64,000 nt of DNA from GCA-2708415 sp964353185 (GTDB lineage Bacteria; Pseudomonadota; Alphaproteobacteria; Micavibrionales; Micavibrionaceae): assembly GCA_964353185.1 (NCBI GenBank), contig CAYGUV010000005.1:48734-112733 (forward strand). Reading direction: 5' to 3'. Of this stretch, positions 15,358 to 23,776 are shown in pieces. Both the position numbers and the translations under genes were made by a program. The notes beneath the pieces are model-generated. The model made no database searches. It had not been told where the DNA came from and worked only from the letters and a program-made list of their open reading frames with translations. Position 1 is the first letter of the stretch, and every line of letters begins with the position of its first letter.

Positions 15358-16584
15358 ATGCATATTTTAATCGATGAGTTGAATGAAAGCCTTTGGGTGG
15401 CTGCGGTTGAAAACAACAAAATAAAAGATCTAGAAATTGACCCTTTTGAAGAAGAAGTGCGCAGTGGATCGGTCTATTGGGCACGCGTGATAAGAATTGA
15501 TAAGGCCATGGATGCGGCCTTTTTACAATTGGACGAAGATAATACGGGTTTACTACATAATGCTGATTTTTATAGTCTTACCAAGGAAGGTGAGCATGAA
15601 AAGGATGGTAATGTTGCGCTTGGCAAAAAATTAAAACCAGGGGACATGCTTGCGGTTCAATCAAAAAGTGGGTATTTACCACGTATTGATAGCACTGATT
15701 TAACCATGGAAGATAAATCCGTCCGCGTGAGTATGAATATTACCTTGCCTGGGCGGTATTTAATTTATGCGCCCACTATGAAAGAAAACCGAATCTCTAA
15801 ACGTATTCGTGATAAGAAAGAGCGCAAGCAACTAACAAAGATGTTAAATGACGTGCCGATGATAAAAGGCTGCATCCTGCGTCAGGCGGCCGCGAATACA
15901 CAAACAGATGTACTAATCCGTGAGAGTGAAATTCTAAAACATATTTGGGAAGAGCTTCAGGATTATCTCCACGGTGATATGCCTTTTCAGGTTATGGATG
16001 GTCCCGACGCCATTCGCCGCATGTTAAGTGACCAAGCCAATTATCAAATAGACCGCATTGATATTAGTACGATGGAGCAGTTTAAAGAGGTTGAAGAATG
16101 GTGCGAAATTTATGCCCCTGATCTGGTGACCAAAATACATCCTGCTGATCTGCCTAATCATCAGGCTGATTTGGCGTTATTTGATTTTCATGACTTGCTT
16201 GACCAAATTGATATGTTGTTTGAACCATATGTTTTGTTAAAAGCGGGCGGCAATATAATTATTCAAGATACAGCGGCCTTAACCGCCATTGACATTAACC
16301 GCGGCGGGGATACACGCGGGAATTTAGCCATAAATTTGGATGCTTTGAGCGAGATTGGCCGTCAGATTCGCCTTCGTAATTTAGGCGGTATTATCGTGAT
16401 TGACTTCTTAAAGATGAATAAGAAAATTGAAAAAGAGACATTATTGGCCGCTTTTGAAGGCATTATTGCCGAAGATCCTTGCACGGTTCAATTGCATGGG
16501 CTGACCAATCTAGGGTTGGTTGAGCTAACCCGCCAGCGCCGTACACCGCCATTGCAGCAAAGGCTTGATTTAGCTTTGGATTAA
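15358..16584 (+). CDS. rng: ribonuclease E/G family protein, short form
   Basis: The protein is an endoribonuclease that processes rRNA and mRNA 5' ends. It has an N-terminal S1-like region and the catalytic DNase-I-like domain with the two metal-binding aspartates D312 in AIDINRG and D349 in VIDFLKM. The length of 408 residues is less than the 489 of E. coli RNase G: the zinc-link cysteines and the region after it are missing, and the protein ends soon after LTRQRR. Short forms of this kind are known next to maf in Alphaproteobacteria. The yacG gene that often follows is absent; tRNA-Phe follows instead. Confidence 0.9.
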   Translation: MHILIDELNESLWVAAVENNKIKDLEIDPFEEEVRSGSVYWARVIRIDKAMDAAFLQLDEDNTGLLHNADFYSLTKEGEHEKDGNVALGKKLKPGDMLAVQSKSGYLPRIDSTDLTMEDKSVRVSMNITLPGRYLIYAPTMKENRISKRIRDKKERKQLTKMLNDVPMIKGCILRQAAANTQTDVLIRESEILKHIWEELQDYLHGDMPFQVMDGPDAIRRMLSDQANYQIDRIDISTMEQFKEVEEWCEIYAPDLVTKIHPADLPNHQADLALFDFHDLLDQIDMLFEPYVLLKAGGNIIIQDTAALTAIDINRGGDTRGNLAINLDALSEIGRQIRLRNLGGIIVIDFLKMNKKIEKETLLAAFEGIIAEDPCTVQLHGLTNLGLVELTRQRRTPPLQQRLDLALD

Positions 16585-16605
16585 AGCCTTTAAAACGCTT
16601 TTTTT
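16583..16605 (+). terminator. weak terminator after rng
   Basis: A short stem AAAGC/GCTTT (16583-16587 and 16597-16601) is followed by a run of T to 16605. The stem has only five pairs, mostly A-T, so efficiency is doubtful. Confidence 0.35.
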
Positions 16606-16675
16606 GTGAAAATATGCTTTATTGTTGCTTAAACACTGGACAGGGGAATATGTTTATTTTATAAGCTTTTAACGG

Positions 16676-16691
16676 TTATCAAATTTGATAA
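16676..16691. promoter_or_regulatory. 16-bp perfect palindrome just upstream of tRNA-Phe
   Basis: TTATCAAATTTGATAA at 16676-16691 is fully symmetric and ends 13 bases before the first base of tRNA-Phe. Its place overlaps where the -10 region or start site of the tRNA promoter should be. It could be an operator, or chance in AT-rich DNA. Confidence 0.3.
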
Positions 16692-16704
16692 TTACCACCT
16701 TTGG

Positions 16705-16779
16705 GCCCGGGTAGCTCAGTGGTAGAGCAGAGGACTGAAAATCCTCGTGTCGAAAGTTCAATTCTCTCCCCGGGCACCA
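16705..16779 (+). tRNA. tRNA-Phe (anticodon GAA)
   Basis: The cloverleaf is complete: acceptor GCCCGGG/CCCGGGC, D arm GCUC..GAGC, anticodon stem GAGGA/UCCUC around CUGAAAA (anticodon GAA), discriminator A and encoded CCA with a T-run behind. The T stem GAAAG/CUCUC contains one A-C mismatch in its middle, which is unusual for a housekeeping tRNA. Confidence 0.93.
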
Positions 16780-16813
16780 TTTTTTTATTAATAATTAAAG
16801 CAGCCGCAAAAGA

Positions 16814-17503
16814 TTAAAGTTTCACGCCTGTAAATAAATGATATTGAGTGCCTTTGTGACCTCCTTCAAAAGAGCGGAAAGCATCAAATGTTTTTATCAA
16901 TTTAGCTTTTATACCATGAGAACCAAACAATGCTGTAATTTCAAATGGAGATCTTTCAAAGTCACGTATATCATGCCGTGTATAATTAGAAATTTCAGCG
17001 TCTGCTTCTGCTAAACGACGCAAAAATTTATTTTGTTCATCTTCACCTGCATATGTAGTAACGCAGAGCTCCCCGTCTTGTCTTAAAACCCTAGAAATTT
17101 CTTTAAAGGAAGGGGATAATTTACGAACGTAATCAAAGGTGGCACTTGAAACAACAAGATCTATTGAGTCTGGATTGAAAGGAAATTCATCACATTCAAG
17201 ATTGACGCTTTCTAATTTTGAGTAAATTCCTTTTTGCTTTGCTTTATCAAGCATTTTACTAGAAATATCTATTCCTAATAACGTTATATCAGGGAATTCA
17301 TTTTTTAACTTTTCTCCAACTAATCCTGTACCGCAACCAACATCTAAAACCACCGCTTTAGGATTTTCTGTCAAGAAACCAGAAGCTGTATTAAACACTT
17401 GATCTACGCCTGTATAATTGTAGTCTGGAGCAAGAACAGTTGCGTCGTAATTAGGGGCAAACCTATTAAAATATTCATTTGGTTTTTGGTATTTAATAGC
17501 CAT
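16814..17503 (-). CDS. class I SAM-dependent methyltransferase
   Basis: The 229-residue protein has a Rossmann methyltransferase core. Motif I VVLDVGCGTG is at residues 51-60, an acidic residue at the end of strand 2 follows in LLGIDISSKML, and a motif IV-like LVVSSATFDYV comes later. This is the Methyltransf_11/25 type, which includes small-molecule and quinone methylases, and the substrate cannot be inferred. Base composition looks somewhat AT-richer than neighbouring genes. It is monocistronic, placed between tRNA-Phe and a lipoprotein gene, so recent acquisition next to a tRNA is possible. Confidence 0.8.
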   Translation of the reverse strand: MAIKYQKPNEYFNRFAPNYDATVLAPDYNYTGVDQVFNTASGFLTENPKAVVLDVGCGTGLVGEKLKNEFPDITLLGIDISSKMLDKAKQKGIYSKLESVNLECDEFPFNPDSIDLVVSSATFDYVRKLSPSFKEISRVLRQDGELCVTTYAGEDEQNKFLRRLAEADAEISNYTRHDIRDFERSPFEITALFGSHGIKAKLIKTFDAFRSFEGGHKGTQYHLFTGVKL

Positions 17504-17575
17504 GTAAAAGTCATTAACAATAATTAATACTTATGTCAATTGACTGTGATGTTTTATTTTGTATTAATAAGAAAT

Positions 17576-18499
17576 CTACTTCCCCAACCCTTTATTGTAA
17601 TTTCCTGGGAAATCACCAGCGGGGGGCAGAGGCGGAAGGTCGTTATGGATAACGGCACATTTCGGCTCTAGCTGTAAAAGCTGCGGCCAGATTTGTACCC
17701 AACCGCGTGTATGCGTTGCGTCTTGAATGACGGAGTAATTAATACAATCGGATAAGCCAAGCGTCTGACGATAGCTGTGATATGTTCCTGGTGGTATTTG
17801 TTGATCGCCTGCACCAATAAAGTGATGCTGTGGTATGAGCGCCAGTTTTGTTCCCAAATCAGTCGCATAGACAGAATTGGTCGCAAGAGGCATGGCATTG
17901 CGATATTCATTTGTAAATTTTGGGCTAACATCACCTGCAACCGTCCGTAGGCTGAAGATGTCATCACGCGTTGCGGCCAAAACCGCGGCAATATTGGCAC
18001 CGCCGCCATGCCCAACAAGATGAAAGCCTGTTAGGTCGTAACGTGCCGCCAAATCATTTAACGCTGTTTCATAGGCGTTCAACACGACAGGCGTGTATTT
18101 CTTTTCATTCCAATACTCAGAATTACATCCTTTATTCTCTGGCATCTTCATAAATTGGCAAGGACGGGCAAGGTAGCCGAGGTTTTCACTCTCATCCCGT
18201 GACGCTAAATGAAGGGCAACAGGGTTGCTTGGGGTTGGGTTAGGAGAGATTGATAGGTTTATAGCGCCATCGGCCGCATCAATATAGGCGCCATCCCCTT
18301 CGATATAAATTGTGGCAGGTTGGCCGCGCTGGTGCATGCGTTCCCATGCGTTTAAAGTAAATGTATCTGTTGCGATTGTGCGTTCCACCATAAAGGCAGG
18401 GCGTGCAATTTGATTGGCGGTTTGAATATCCATATCGGTATCTACACCACAAGCAGTCAAGGGAGCAAGGCAGAGGAGGCTAAGTATAATTTTTTTCAT
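17576..18499 (-). CDS. alpha/beta-hydrolase-like lipoprotein with the nucleophile serine missing
   Basis: I start at 18499, which gives a lipoprotein signal MKKIILSLLCLAPLTAC with the lipobox cysteine at residue 17; the longer frame adds 14 unlikely residues. The body looks like an alpha/beta hydrolase: the elbow LVGHGGG at 151-157, a possible acid in GAGDQQIP and a histidine in DATHTRGW. In a working hydrolase the residue after GH would be Ser; here it is Gly155 (GHGGG rather than GHSGG), which could arise from a single AGC to GGC change. The protein is thus either inactive, binding only, or uses another residue. It would sit in the outer or inner membrane facing the periplasm. The partner is unknown. 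Confidence 0.65.
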   Translation of the reverse strand: MKKIILSLLCLAPLTACGVDTDMDIQTANQIARPAFMVERTIATDTFTLNAWERMHQRGQPATIYIEGDGAYIDAADGAINLSISPNPTPSNPVALHLASRDESENLGYLARPCQFMKMPENKGCNSEYWNEKKYTPVVLNAYETALNDLAARYDLTGFHLVGHGGGANIAAVLAATRDDIFSLRTVAGDVSPKFTNEYRNAMPLATNSVYATDLGTKLALIPQHHFIGAGDQQIPPGTYHSYRQTLGLSDCINYSVIQDATHTRGWVQIWPQLLQLEPKCAVIHNDLPPLPPAGDFPGNYNKGLGK

Positions 18500-18606
18500 G
18501 AGATAACGCTTTGATGAGTTTAATGGATATAAGAAAGACAAATTATTGACGTAAATATTTTACCTCTAATTCAACGGTTCACCAAGAGGTTATTCAGGAA
18601 ATCAAT

Positions 18607-19371
18607 TTAATTTTCAATTTCGAGTAAGATTGGCGTGTGGTCCGATGCCTTTTCCCAACCACGTGGTGTGGGGTCAATCCAACAATTTATGGCCTTATCA
18701 ACCAAGGTGGGGGACAGTAAAAAATGATCAATCCGTATTCCTTTATTTTGTGGCCATGCACCTGCCTGATAATCCCAGAAAGTGTATTTCTGGGGAGATT
18801 TATCAAAAATACGAAACGCATCGTAAAGTCCAAGTGATTTTAGCTGAGACCAATATTGACGGGTCTTTGGTAAGAATAGCGCATCATCTTTCCACGCTTT
18901 TGGATCATGACAATCTTCATCGGTAGGAATAATGTTAAAATCACCACCAATAACAAATGGAATGCGCGCATCGCGCAATTGTTGAAGATGGTTAATTAAT
19001 CGTTCTAACCAATTGATTTTATAGTCATATTTTTCTGTGCCTACGGGGTTTCCATTGGGTAGGTAAATATTAATAACGCGTAAGCCTTGATAATCAATTT
19101 CAAGATAGCGGGCTTGTTCTTCCTCCAATTCAGGAAATAAACGATCTTTTATAACCTCTTGTTTTTCTTTGGAAAAAATGGCGACGCCATTATATGCTTT
19201 TTGCGTTAAGGCGTTGGATTTATATCCAATATCCTCAAATTCTTGGGCAGGGAAGTCCAATCCTTTTAATTCTTGTACCATTAACAAATCAGGCTGATTT
19301 TCAGTCAGCCATTTTTTGACATGCTCCTTGCGCGCTTTAATCGAATTTACATTCCATGAGACAATTTTCAT
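18607..19371 (-). CDS. xth: exodeoxyribonuclease III
   Basis: This AP endonuclease / 3'-5' exonuclease works in base-excision repair. I chose the ATG at 19371 (254 residues, MKIVSWNVNSIKAR), the canonical start, rather than the frame opening 11 codons earlier inside erpA. E34 in QELKG is the metal ligand, GGDFNI carries the catalytic Asp/Asn pair, and SDHTPILLE near the end carries the catalytic His. Its start lies two bases after the erpA stop, so the two are one transcript, as in many Alphaproteobacteria. Confidence 0.95.
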   Translation of the reverse strand: MKIVSWNVNSIKARKEHVKKWLTENQPDLLMVQELKGLDFPAQEFEDIGYKSNALTQKAYNGVAIFSKEKQEVIKDRLFPELEEEQARYLEIDYQGLRVINIYLPNGNPVGTEKYDYKINWLERLINHLQQLRDARIPFVIGGDFNIIPTDEDCHDPKAWKDDALFLPKTRQYWSQLKSLGLYDAFRIFDKSPQKYTFWDYQAGAWPQNKGIRIDHFLLSPTLVDKAINCWIDPTPRGWEKASDHTPILLEIEN

Positions 19372-19373
19372 GA

Positions 19374-19700
19374 TTAAACCGAAAAGCTTGTGCCGCAGCC
19401 GCAAGAGGATGAGGCGTTGGGATTGTTAATTTTAAAATGCGCGCCAATCAAATCATCAACATAATCAACTTCTGCATTTTCAATGAAGGGAATGGAGATT
19501 TCATCAATTACAACCTGCACACCATCATTTTCAAATAATTGATCATCATCATTTTTTACCGTTTCTTCGGCAAAGTGATATTCAAACCCCTGACATCCAC
19601 CGCCATCAACACGAATGCGCAGCATTAGATCAGGTTGTCCTTTTTGTTCACGCAATTGTTTGAGGCGTTTTACAAAGCTTTTGGTCATTGTGATTGTCAT
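19374..19700 (-). CDS. erpA: A-type iron-sulfur cluster carrier (ErpA/IscA-like)
   Basis: A-type carriers hand Fe-S clusters to target proteins. The 108-residue product has the three family cysteines: one in GGGCQGFEYHF at about residue 35 and two in the C-terminal SSCGCGTSF. The placement divergent from dgt and upstream of xth is the standard alphaproteobacterial erpA context, which is why I prefer ErpA over IscA. Translation may start at the first ATG (19700) or at the Met four codons later. Confidence 0.88.
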   Translation of the reverse strand: MTITMTKSFVKRLKQLREQKGQPDLMLRIRVDGGGCQGFEYHFAEETVKNDDDQLFENDGVQVVIDEISIPFIENAEVDYVDDLIGAHFKINNPNASSSCGCGTSFSV

Positions 19701-19754
19701 GAATTACATATACAAATGATATCAAGGATTTGCAAATAGAAACGGGATAAGCAA

Positions 19755-20996
19755 ATGGGAAAAACAGAAGAAACCCAATCAGAAGAACAAGATACATCCG
19801 CTTATAATTATTGTGCCTTGCCGCTCGCCAAATATGCGTGCCGACCAGATCAAAGCAAAGGCCGATTTTATGAAGAGCCAGAAAGCGCAACCCGCACGCC
19901 TTTCCAACGTGACCGCGACCGTATCATTCATGCCTCCGCCTTTCGTCGTTTAAAATATAAAACCCAAGTCTTTGTGTATCACGAGGGGGATCATTACCGA
20001 ACGCGTTTAACCCATACATTAGAAGTAGCGCAAATTGCGAGATCCATCGCCCGTGCGTTGATGGTGAATGAGGATTTGGCCGAAGGCATCGCACTGGCGC
20101 ATGATCTGGGGCATACCCCATTTGCCCATATTGGTGAAGATTATTTAAGTGAGTGTATGAAACCCTATGATGGGTTTGAGCATAATGATCAATCTTTACG
20201 CATCTTGACCAAGCTGGAGCGTAAATATCCAGGCTGGCCTGGGCTGAACTTAACATGGGAAACTTTGGAAGGGGTTGTAAAACATAATGGCCCTATTCAA
20301 ACAAAAGAAGGGCAAAAGCTGCCAACGACGTTAGCAGACATCGCCCATGATATAGATTTACAACTTAATACGCACGCTAGTTTAGAGGCGCAAGTCGCCG
20401 CAATTTCTGATGATATTGCTTATAATAATCATGATGTTGAGGATGGCTTGCGGGCGGGCATGTTCTCCCTTGATGATTTGAGGAAGCTGGCCTTGATGGG
20501 ACCCATTATAAATAAGGTTGAAAAAGATTGGCCAGAGGTAACGCCGCATTATATTTTACAAGAAACAATTCGTGAAATGATTGGGGCAATGGTTACAGAT
20601 GTATTGGATGAAACCAAAAAACATTTAAGTGAAATAAACCCACAAAATGCAGATGATGTTCGCCATGCGGGGCGTCAAATGGTCGCTTTTTCTCCAGAGA
20701 TGTATACAAAGGTTGAAGAGCTTCGTGCGTTTTTATTGAAACGTATGTACCGCCATTTCACGGTCAATCGTATCTACAATAAGGTGGAGAAAATTATCCC
20801 TGACATGTTTAATACCTTTATGAAACATTATAATATGTTGCCCGATGATTGGCAGATTCGGGTCGAACAAGCAGGCGGTTTAATTGATAATGTTGCCCAG
20901 GCGCGAATTGTTTGTGACTATATCGCGGGTATGACCGATCGATACGCGATTAGAGAATATGACCGTCTTTTTAATCTTAATTGGGATAGTCAATAG
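19755..20996 (+). CDS. dgt: deoxyguanosinetriphosphate triphosphohydrolase-like protein
   Basis: This HD-domain enzyme removes triphosphate from dNTPs and helps balance dNTP pools. The metal ligands are clear: the His of RLTHTLEVAQIARSIAR, the HD pair in ALAHDLGHTPFAH, and the later ISDDIAYNNHDVEDG Asp. The 413 residues and the YYEEPES/R-rich N-terminus fit the type-2 (non-E. coli) subfamily. It is divergent from erpA with 54 bases between. In most relatives argS follows directly; here the SPOR gene comes next. Confidence 0.92.
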   Translation: MGKTEETQSEEQDTSAYNYCALPLAKYACRPDQSKGRFYEEPESATRTPFQRDRDRIIHASAFRRLKYKTQVFVYHEGDHYRTRLTHTLEVAQIARSIARALMVNEDLAEGIALAHDLGHTPFAHIGEDYLSECMKPYDGFEHNDQSLRILTKLERKYPGWPGLNLTWETLEGVVKHNGPIQTKEGQKLPTTLADIAHDIDLQLNTHASLEAQVAAISDDIAYNNHDVEDGLRAGMFSLDDLRKLALMGPIINKVEKDWPEVTPHYILQETIREMIGAMVTDVLDETKKHLSEINPQNADDVRHAGRQMVAFSPEMYTKVEELRAFLLKRMYRHFTVNRIYNKVEKIIPDMFNTFMKHYNMLPDDWQIRVEQAGGLIDNVAQARIVCDYIAGMTDRYAIREYDRLFNLNWDSQ

Positions 20997-21050
20997 CTTT
21001 GCTGCAACTAATCCTTGAGGTTAAGGCATTTTTTGAATATTCTTTGATTC

Positions 21051-21989
21051 ATGAATAAACGAAATGAATTTGATGATCCTGATACTGGATTTGGTTTTTT
21101 GGGGTCTGTAGGCCCTAAAGCGGCTTTCTTTATAGTTTTGATCGCGCTGTCTTTTATGATTGGCTTGGTTTGGAAACTTTACACGGGGGGTGCGCCTGCT
21201 GATTCAGAACAGGTGCCCATTATCCGCGCGGATGCCGATGGATATAAGATTGAACCGGATGATCCGGGTGGCATGGAAATAAAATTCCAAGACAGCACAT
21301 TATTTAATAGCGATAACCCTGACGCGACCATCGAAAATTTACTCGCAGAAGATGAAAATGAATCGCCCATGCCGCGTTCTCAACTTTTTGCTGGTCTAAG
21401 CACTGATGATGGGGAAGAGCGCATTATGGACCAAGCGCAAGAAGCTGAAAAAATCGTTGAAGATTTGGTTGAAAATGGTGCCGATGCCATGGTGGTTGAA
21501 GATGATAATGGTGACGCAGAAATTGTTGTCATGAAAGAAACATCAAACAAACCTATCGAAATTTTAGAAGAACCAACACCAGAGATTAAATTCACAGAAG
21601 AAGAGCCTTTAATTGAAACAACACTTGAAACACCAAAAGTTGAAATTGAGCCAGTTGAAACAAAACCTGTTGTTTCGCAAGCGCCGCCAGAGCCAGCACC
21701 TGCACCTGCACCTGAACCTGCACCAACGCCTGTCGCATCTGGTGATTTTTATGTACAGCTTGCCAGTGTAAAATCACAAGCCGCAGCCAACAGCGAATGG
21801 GATAGTTTTGTTAAAAAATACAGCCCCCTTTTAGATGGGGTTTCAAACCGTGTTGAAACTGCGGATCTGGGTGCTAAGGGAACATTTTATCGTATCCAAG
21901 CAGGCCCTATCGCCAAATCTAGTGCAGATAATATTTGCAATGGCATAAAAGCAAAAGGTGGAAGCTGTCTCGTAAAGAAAAAGAACTAA
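21051..21989 (+). CDS. SPOR-domain membrane protein
   Basis: The 312-residue protein has one membrane segment at about residues 24-45, a long acidic periplasmic linker, a Pro/Ala/Glu repeat (PAPAPEPAP) near 220-230 and a C-terminal SPOR domain at about 236-312 (FYVQLASVKSQ..YRIQAGPI). SPOR domains bind septal peptidoglycan stripped of stem peptides, so the protein probably acts in cell division. It starts the block with nagZ, scpA and scpB. The linker encodes many GAA/GAC codons, and its repeat tract may vary in length between strains. Confidence 0.88.
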   Translation: MNKRNEFDDPDTGFGFLGSVGPKAAFFIVLIALSFMIGLVWKLYTGGAPADSEQVPIIRADADGYKIEPDDPGGMEIKFQDSTLFNSDNPDATIENLLAEDENESPMPRSQLFAGLSTDDGEERIMDQAQEAEKIVEDLVENGADAMVVEDDNGDAEIVVMKETSNKPIEILEEPTPEIKFTEEEPLIETTLETPKVEIEPVETKPVVSQAPPEPAPAPAPEPAPTPVASGDFYVQLASVKSQAAANSEWDSFVKKYSPLLDGVSNRVETADLGAKGTFYRIQAGPIAKSSADNICNGIKAKGGSCLVKKKN

Positions 21990-22008
21990 ATAGAAATAGG
22001 AATCCGAC

Positions 22009-22956
22009 ATGACTCATCCTGCCGCCATTATATTATCCGTCGAAGGGTTGAGGTTGACGGATGCTGAAAAACGTTTTTTTGCTGCGGCCAATCCACTAGG
22101 TTTTATTTTATTTGCGTATAACTGCGATACGCCTGAACAAATTAGCGCACTTAACAAAGAAATTCGTGAATGTGTTGGGTGGGAGTGCCCAATTTTAATT
22201 GATCAAGAAGGCGGACGTGTTCAACGGCTGAAGCCGCCACATTGGCAAAAATTTATGCCTGCCAATTCTTGTCATACATCTGAAGATGCCGCAGGTATTG
22301 CAACTTTAATTGGCAATGATCTTGCCGCGCTTAATATTGATGTTAATTGTTCCCCCGTGATGGATTTACTGCTTCCTGAAACACATGATGTGATTGGTGA
22401 TCGCGCGTTCTCTGATAACCCGCAAGAGGTTTTTGATAAAGCCTACGCGGTTTGCCAAGCGTATCTCGCCCAAGGGATTACGCCTGTTGCCAAACATATT
22501 CCAGGGCATGGCCGCGCCACAGCCGATAGCCATCTAGAATTACCGATCGTGGATACACCATTGTCCGAGTTGGAGCAGACTGATTTTGAGCCTTTTGTGA
22601 AACTGGCGCAAAGCGATATTGCCGATCAAGTTTGGGGAATGGTGGCGCATGTTACCTATAGCGCGCTTCATCCTGACCCTGCCACTATCTCTAAAACGGT
22701 CATGGATTACGTCAGAAATGATATGAAAATTGATCAATTCCTGCTTGCGGACGATATTTCCATGCGTGCGCTTGAAAAATATGGGAATCTTGCGGATAGA
22801 GCGGTAAAAACACTGGCATCTGGCTGTGATGCTACGCTATATTGCGATAGTAAGCTAAACGAGATGGAAGAGATCATGGCGGTAGTCCCGCCCATGACCG
22901 ATGAGAGTTTTAACCGATATGAGCGAAGTCGAGTTCGAAGAAGATCAGCCGCGTAA
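22009..22956 (+). CDS. nagZ: beta-N-acetylhexosaminidase (glycoside hydrolase 3)
   Basis: NagZ removes N-acetylglucosamine from cytoplasmic muropeptides during cell-wall recycling; its product can signal to AmpR where that exists. The GH3 signatures are present: LIDQEGGRVQRL at about residues 64-75, KHIPGHGRATADSHLELP at about 165-182 (the flexible loop with the catalytic His-Asp pair) and the nucleophile Asp in ADDISM. The length of 315 residues is normal for NagZ. The 3' end overlaps the scpA start, a common alphaproteobacterial arrangement. Confidence 0.92.
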   Translation: MTHPAAIILSVEGLRLTDAEKRFFAAANPLGFILFAYNCDTPEQISALNKEIRECVGWECPILIDQEGGRVQRLKPPHWQKFMPANSCHTSEDAAGIATLIGNDLAALNIDVNCSPVMDLLLPETHDVIGDRAFSDNPQEVFDKAYAVCQAYLAQGITPVAKHIPGHGRATADSHLELPIVDTPLSELEQTDFEPFVKLAQSDIADQVWGMVAHVTYSALHPDPATISKTVMDYVRNDMKIDQFLLADDISMRALEKYGNLADRAVKTLASGCDATLYCDSKLNEMEEIMAVVPPMTDESFNRYERSRVRRRSAA

Positions 22957-23776
22957 TACTGATATCCCCGCCGCAGGGGATGCTGATGCGTTTCTTCTCG
23001 ATATTGACGGTTATGAAGGGCCTATTGATGTTCTTCTAGAAATGGCGCGTAATCAAAAGGTAGACTTACGCGAAATCTCAATTCTTCAATTGGTGCGCCA
23101 ATATTTATCTTTTATCGACCGTGCCAAACAATTAAGGCTGGAACTGGCGGCTGAATATTTGGTTATGGCGGCTTGGCTTGCCTATCTTAAATCTCGATTA
23201 CTTCTGCCACAGGAAAAGACCGAAGGGGCGGAATTATCGGGCGACCAAATGGCCGAAGCCTTACAATTTCAATTGCGCCGCCTCGAAGCAATGCGCGAAG
23301 CATCTGAAAAATTAATGAACCGTCCGCGCTTGGGCGTGGATGTTTTTTCCCGCGGCATGCCCGAGGGATTAAGAACAAAGTACGAGACACATTGGCAAGT
23401 TAATTTATATGATTTAATAAAATCGTACGGGGATATCAACCGCCGTAAAGAATATAAAACTTACGAGCTTCCGACCTTTAACATCATGACCATGGAAGAT
23501 GCAGCAGACCGCCTTTCAAAAATGCTTGGTAATTTGCCGCGTAGTGGTCCACACAGCGTTTGGACAACCTTGCAAAGCTTTATCCCCGAAGGGATTACAG
23601 ACCCGTTATTGATACGCTCAAGCGTGGCATCTACTTTTACTGCTGGTCTTGAAATGGCAAAGCAGGGCAAGCTTGAAATTCGCCAAGAAGGCGCATTTAA
23701 AACAATTTATCTTCGTACCGCCAACCGCCCCGAAGGCGGAAAAGTCGATACAACTACAACAGGAAATGACGCATGA
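22919..23776 (+). CDS. scpA: segregation and condensation protein A
   Basis: ScpA is the kleisin that links SMC heads in the bacterial condensin. Conserved features are GYEGPIDVLLEMARNQKVDL near the N-terminus and YLVMAAWLAYLKSRLLLP after it; the C-terminal winged helix follows. Two starts are possible, 22901 and 22919; MSEVEFEED at 22919 looks more natural and I use it. The gene begins inside nagZ and its last four bases overlap the scpB start, so the three are translationally coupled. Confidence 0.93.
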   Translation: MSEVEFEEDQPRNTDIPAAGDADAFLLDIDGYEGPIDVLLEMARNQKVDLREISILQLVRQYLSFIDRAKQLRLELAAEYLVMAAWLAYLKSRLLLPQEKTEGAELSGDQMAEALQFQLRRLEAMREASEKLMNRPRLGVDVFSRGMPEGLRTKYETHWQVNLYDLIKSYGDINRRKEYKTYELPTFNIMTMEDAADRLSKMLGNLPRSGPHSVWTTLQSFIPEGITDPLLIRSSVASTFTAGLEMAKQGKLEIRQEGAFKTIYLRTANRPEGGKVDTTTTGNDA

